From Holophagales bacterium (GTDB lineage Bacteria > Acidobacteriota > Holophagae > Holophagales > Holophagaceae), in assembly GCA_031256155.1 (NCBI GenBank), contig JAIRRD010000238.1:1-8338 (forward strand): a stretch of DNA of 8,338 bases, in the 5' to 3' direction. The translations under genes were made by a program, and so were the position numbers. The notes beneath the pieces were generated by a model. That model was given only the letters and a program-made list of their open reading frames with translations. It was not told where the DNA came from and did not search any database. How positions within the stretch are numbered: position 1 is the first letter of the stretch; every line of letters starts with the position of its first letter. Of this stretch, positions 5,756 through 8,338 are shown piece after piece.

Positions 5756-6859
5756 TCAATACCCCCGCTTGTAGAATGGAGTTGGAATTATCTCGGCGGG
5801 ACAGGCTTTGTTGCGGATTTCTATTAATATCTGCGTGCCAATTTCTTTCATGTGTACTGGCACCATTGCCAATCCTAGGTTGAATCCCAGCGTGACGCTG
5901 GGTGCACCGCTTGTGACAAAGCCAACTCGCCTGCCGTCTTCAACAACTGACATGTGATCGCGAGCGATGTCGCGCTTCTCCAGCATTTTAAAGCCAGCCA
6001 GAACACGCTTTATTCCCTGATTCTTTTGCTTTTGAAGGGCTTCGCGCCCTATGAAATCACCTTTCTGAAGTTTTACCATCCAATTCAGATCGGCTTCAAG
6101 GGCAGTAATTTCATCGTTTATCTCATGTCCATAGAGGGCCATTTTGGCCTCCAAACGCAGTGTATTGCGGCAGCCAAGCCCTGTTGGAATCAATTCATGA
6201 CTTCTGCCGTTCTCCATAATCTGGTTCCAAACCCATTCCGTCTTATCAATAGCGCAATAGACCTCAAAGCCATCCTCGCCCGTATATCCGGTCCGGGCAA
6301 TCAGCACAGGCAAACCCTTGAAACAACCGGAGGCAAACCAGTAGTATTTGATTTGACTTAAGTCAATGTCAACCAGCGGCTGCAACACATTTAATGATCT
6401 GGAGCCTTGAAGAGCAACTTGGCCTGTTGCGTCAGACTCGTTTGTGACCTGGACATCCCATTTACGGGCGTGATTCACAATCCAATCAAAATCTTTTTCT
6501 GTATTGGAAGCGTTTACGACCAGCAGAAAATTTTCATCGCTAATCTTGTGCAACAGTAAATCGTCAACAAAAGCGCCGCTTTCATTCAGCAACCCAGTGT
6601 AGTGAATTTGACCCGTGTTGAGTTTTATTACGGAGTTTGGCGTCAGCCAGTCCAAAAAGGGCATAGACTGTTTTCCTGTTACGCGAATTTCCCCCATGTG
6701 GCTGACATCAAATAGCCCAACTTTCTGGCGCACAGCTTGATGTTCGTTAATAATGCCGGTCGGATACTGGACAGGCATGTCCCACCCGCCAAAATCAACC
6801 ATCTTGGCCCCTAATGACCTATGAATAGCGTTGAGCGGCGTTTTTCTTAGTTCTGCCAT
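5756..6859 (-). CDS. gcvT: Glycine cleavage system T protein (aminomethyltransferase)
   Basis: GcvT transfers the methylene carbon from aminomethyl-lipoyl GcvH to tetrahydrofolate and releases ammonia. The 367-residue length matches E. coli (364). Family signatures in order: LRKTPLNAIH at 4-13, VDFGGWDMPVQYP at 21-33, LFDVSHMGEI at 49-58, the folate-site acidic pair in GAFVDDLLLHK (Asp99/Asp100), VNASNTEKD at 115-123, ARTGYTGEDGFEVY at 188-201, and the C-terminal barrel with VGFVTSGAPSVTLGFNLGLA at 312-331. GLGCRNTLRLEAKMALYGHE at 227-246 has Asn where E. coli and human homologues have Asp after the arginine, and Lys where they have Gly. The ATG is preceded by GGAG seven bases upstream. It leads a gcvT-gcvH pair. 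No glycine riboswitch motif is seen in the 144-base upstream gap. Confidence 0.96.
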   Translation of the reverse strand: MAELRKTPLNAIHRSLGAKMVDFGGWDMPVQYPTGIINEHQAVRQKVGLFDVSHMGEIRVTGKQSMPFLDWLTPNSVIKLNTGQIHYTGLLNESGAFVDDLLLHKISDENFLLVVNASNTEKDFDWIVNHARKWDVQVTNESDATGQVALQGSRSLNVLQPLVDIDLSQIKYYWFASGCFKGLPVLIARTGYTGEDGFEVYCAIDKTEWVWNQIMENGRSHELIPTGLGCRNTLRLEAKMALYGHEINDEITALEADLNWMVKLQKGDFIGREALQKQKNQGIKRVLAGFKMLEKRDIARDHMSVVEDGRRVGFVTSGAPSVTLGFNLGLAMVPVHMKEIGTQILIEIRNKACPAEIIPTPFYKRGY

Positions 6860-6895
6860 AAGTTAGCTCCAAAGTCAAAAGCACTGTCAAATGAT

Positions 6896-6904
6896 TTTAT
6901 ACCA
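6896..6904 (-). promoter_or_regulatory. Extended -10 promoter of gcvT
   Basis: The minus strand reads TGGTATAAA at 6904-6896, an extended -10 with five of six hexamer matches, placing a start near 6889 and a leader of about 30 bases. The -35 region (about 6919-6924) is a poor match, as expected for extended -10 promoters. Element C lies just upstream, starting at 6929, and could hold a regulator site. Confidence 0.4.
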
Positions 6905-6928
6905 TACCGCTTGTCACTGAAACCTATG

Positions 6929-6978
6929 CAACATATACAACGGTTCAGCTTATTGTAGTTGAACCGCTGCATATACTG
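6929..6978. repeat. Intergenic palindrome upstream of gcvT (element C)
   Basis: CGGTTCA at 6941-6947 and TGAACCG at 6960-6966 form a perfect inverted repeat around a 12-base loop. With the flanks the arms extend to 19 bases (6929-6947 and 6960-6978) with 15 identities, and all four differences are transitions. The core matches element B at 22 of 26 positions. The right arm GAACCGCTGCATATACTGTAA also resembles the minus-strand string GAACCACTATATACTGTAA upstream of the peptidase gene. It lies between the transporter stop and the gcvT promoter. On the minus strand the stem is followed by TTGTATATG, not a real T-run, so terminator function is doubtful. Confidence 0.7.
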
Positions 6979-7003
6979 TAACTGAAGTGATTTCAAAACT
7001 CCG

Positions 7004-8338
7004 TTATAAATCTTTCACAAGCTTAAATTGCGGCACGAGCATTTTCATTATAACCCACGCCAATACATAGGCGAGTGCACAGAAAATAAACATCAGTGTA
7101 TAGCCCGTCTCAATGTGCCCCAGAGCCTTGTAATAATCAAACAGCCAGCCGCCGGTTTTTGACACAAGCACTGCGCCTATTCCGCCCGACATGGTGCCTA
7201 TACCTATGATCGAAGCTACCACTTTTTTGGGGAACATGTCAGACACAGTCGTATAAATATTCGCCGACCACGCCTGATGCGCTGATGCGCCTATTCCTAT
7301 TATCACAATGGGAAACCAATAACTGTATCCGCCCAAAAGAGGCGCAAACATTACGACTAGCGGGAAAAGAGCTATAAGCATCATAGCTCTCATTCGTGCG
7401 GCATAAACCTGAATTCCCTTCTTCATAAAATACGCCGGAAACCATCCGCCTCCTATGCTCCCCACCATCGTCATGCTGTACAACACCGCAAGCGGCAACA
7501 TTATCGCGGTACCCGTAATATTATACTGGGCTTTCAAATAAGCAGGAAGCCAGAAGAGGAAAAACCACCATACTCCGTCAGTTAAAAATTTTCCCAACGT
7601 AAAAGACCACGTCTGTCTGTATTTGAAAAGTTTAAACCAACTGGTTTTAGTAGTCTCCGCAGTGGGTTCATTTTTGTCTTCATCGCTGTGAATATGGTCA
7701 TATTCAGCTTTGGATATACTGTTTTTTTCAAGCAGAGATTTTGGCGAATCATAATAATATGCCCAAAAGAACAACCATATAAAACCAACTAGGCCTACCA
7801 GAATAAAAGTCGTTTCCCAGCCAAAACTGGTTGCCAGCCACGGCACACTCAGCGGTGCAGCTATAGCACCTATGTTTGCGCCAGAGTTAAAAATACCGGT
7901 GGCAAAAGAACGCTCTTTTTTGGGAAACCATTCCGCCGTGGTCTTTATAGCTGCCGGGAAATTGGCCGATTCACCTATTCCAAGAAGAAACCTTGCAATC
8001 ATAAAACCTATTACCGAAACCGGCACCGCAAGCCCGAAGAATGACAAGAGCGGTGCGAAAGCGCCGCCTATTCGTACAGAAAAAGCGTGTACTACCGCTG
8101 CCGCAGACCAAAGCGCTAAAGCCCAAGCGTAACCTTTTTTGGTTCCCAGTCTGTCTATAAATCTTCCGGCAAAAAGCGTGGCAACCGCATAGGAAAACTG
8201 GAACACAGCCGTAATGTTAGCGTAGTGGCTGTTTGTCCAATTAAAGTGTTCCGAAAGCTGTGGCTGCAAAAGGCTCAAGACTTGCCGGTCAAGATAATTT
8301 ACCGTCGTTGCGAAAAATAATAGAGAACAAATTGTCCA
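7004..8338 (-). CDS. ExuT-like major facilitator transporter, N-terminus outside the window
   Basis: The frame stays open to the right edge, giving 444 residues without the true start. The TTG at 8278 is only an internal codon, since the preceding 20 codons (LLFFATTVNYLDRQV) are typical family sequence of the first membrane segment. Features in visible numbering: YLDRQVLSLLQPQL near 15-27; the loop 2-3 motif GRFIDRLGTKKGY at 58-70; ARFLLGIGESANFPAAIKT at 115-133 followed by AEWFPKKERSFATGIFNSG at 135-153; a charged cytoplasmic loop at about 195-240 (HIHSDEDKNEP) between the two six-helix halves; and SAHQAWSANIYTTVSDMFP at 352-370. These fit the anion:cation symporter family containing hexuronate transporter ExuT, so uptake of a sugar acid with protons is likely, but the substrate cannot be read from sequence. 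About 25 extra residues lie between helices 3 and 4, a trait I recall from some Bacteroidota members. The stop is followed by element C and gcvT. Confidence 0.9.
   Translation of the reverse strand, partial: WTICSLLFFATTVNYLDRQVLSLLQPQLSEHFNWTNSHYANITAVFQFSYAVATLFAGRFIDRLGTKKGYAWALALWSAAAVVHAFSVRIGGAFAPLLSFFGLAVPVSVIGFMIARFLLGIGESANFPAAIKTTAEWFPKKERSFATGIFNSGANIGAIAAPLSVPWLATSFGWETTFILVGLVGFIWLFFWAYYYDSPKSLLEKNSISKAEYDHIHSDEDKNEPTAETTKTSWFKLFKYRQTWSFTLGKFLTDGVWWFFLFWLPAYLKAQYNITGTAIMLPLAVLYSMTMVGSIGGGWFPAYFMKKGIQVYAARMRAMMLIALFPLVVMFAPLLGGYSYWFPIVIIGIGASAHQAWSANIYTTVSDMFPKKVVASIIGIGTMSGGIGAVLVSKTGGWLFDYYKALGHIETGYTLMFIFCALAYVLAWVIMKMLVPQFKLVKDL

Noticed and set aside
6860..7003. Glycine riboswitch upstream of gcvT
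   Set aside because: The gap is only 144 bases, is partly taken up by the palindrome, and shows none of the paired glycine-aptamer features I would expect.
8276..8278. TTG at 8278 as start of the transporter gene
   Set aside because: The frame stays open to the window edge and the preceding 20 codons encode the conserved first membrane segment, so the gene is truncated by the window.

Overview
The window is a stretch of bacterial chromosome with balanced base composition (somewhat under 50% G+C by eye). It has Shine-Dalgarno-led genes, a tRNA gene with an encoded CCA, and several exported proteins with classical signal peptides. The phylum cannot be fixed from the sequence alone. The mix of a secreted S9A prolyl oligopeptidase, an exported metallo-beta-lactamase-fold hydrolase, a Gram-negative type MltD-like transglycosylase, an ExuT-type transporter and a GcvT beginning LRKTPLNAIH suggests Acidobacteriota or a relative, with Bacteroidota/Ignavibacteria-type lineages as alternatives (low confidence).

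Layout from left to right. Bases 1-215 (minus) hold the first 71 codons of a gene that leaves the window; they resemble the N-terminal domain of MmeI-like single-chain restriction-modification enzymes. Bases 324-2462 (minus) encode a complete secreted prolyl oligopeptidase. A 104-bp divergent intergenic region, mostly one long inverted repeat with a -10-like hexamer near each end, separates it from an exported metallo-beta-lactamase-fold hydrolase at 2567-3451 (plus). After a short gap with a second palindrome comes tRNA-Ala(GGC) at 3610-3685 (minus), then an MltD-like lytic transglycosylase with LysM repeats at 3740-5197 (minus). A GC-rich hairpin followed by a T-rich run separates that gene from gcvH (5303-5689, minus) and gcvT (5756-6859, minus), two parts of the glycine cleavage system. 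A third palindrome lies upstream of gcvT. An ExuT-like major facilitator gene fills 7004-8338 (minus) and leaves the window on the right.

How the genes fit together. GcvT and GcvH act with a P-protein and a lipoamide dehydrogenase encoded elsewhere, breaking glycine down to CO2, ammonia and methylene-tetrahydrofolate. The peptidase and the metallo-hydrolase are both predicted to be exported and share a divergent control region. The transglycosylase trims peptidoglycan, and the transporter probably imports a sugar acid. Most of the window is ordinary housekeeping and scavenging content. The least explained signals are a small family of related intergenic palindromes (about 2478-2540, 3452-3490 and 6929-6978) and the restriction-modification fragment at the left edge. 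No clearly new biological system can be seen in full here.
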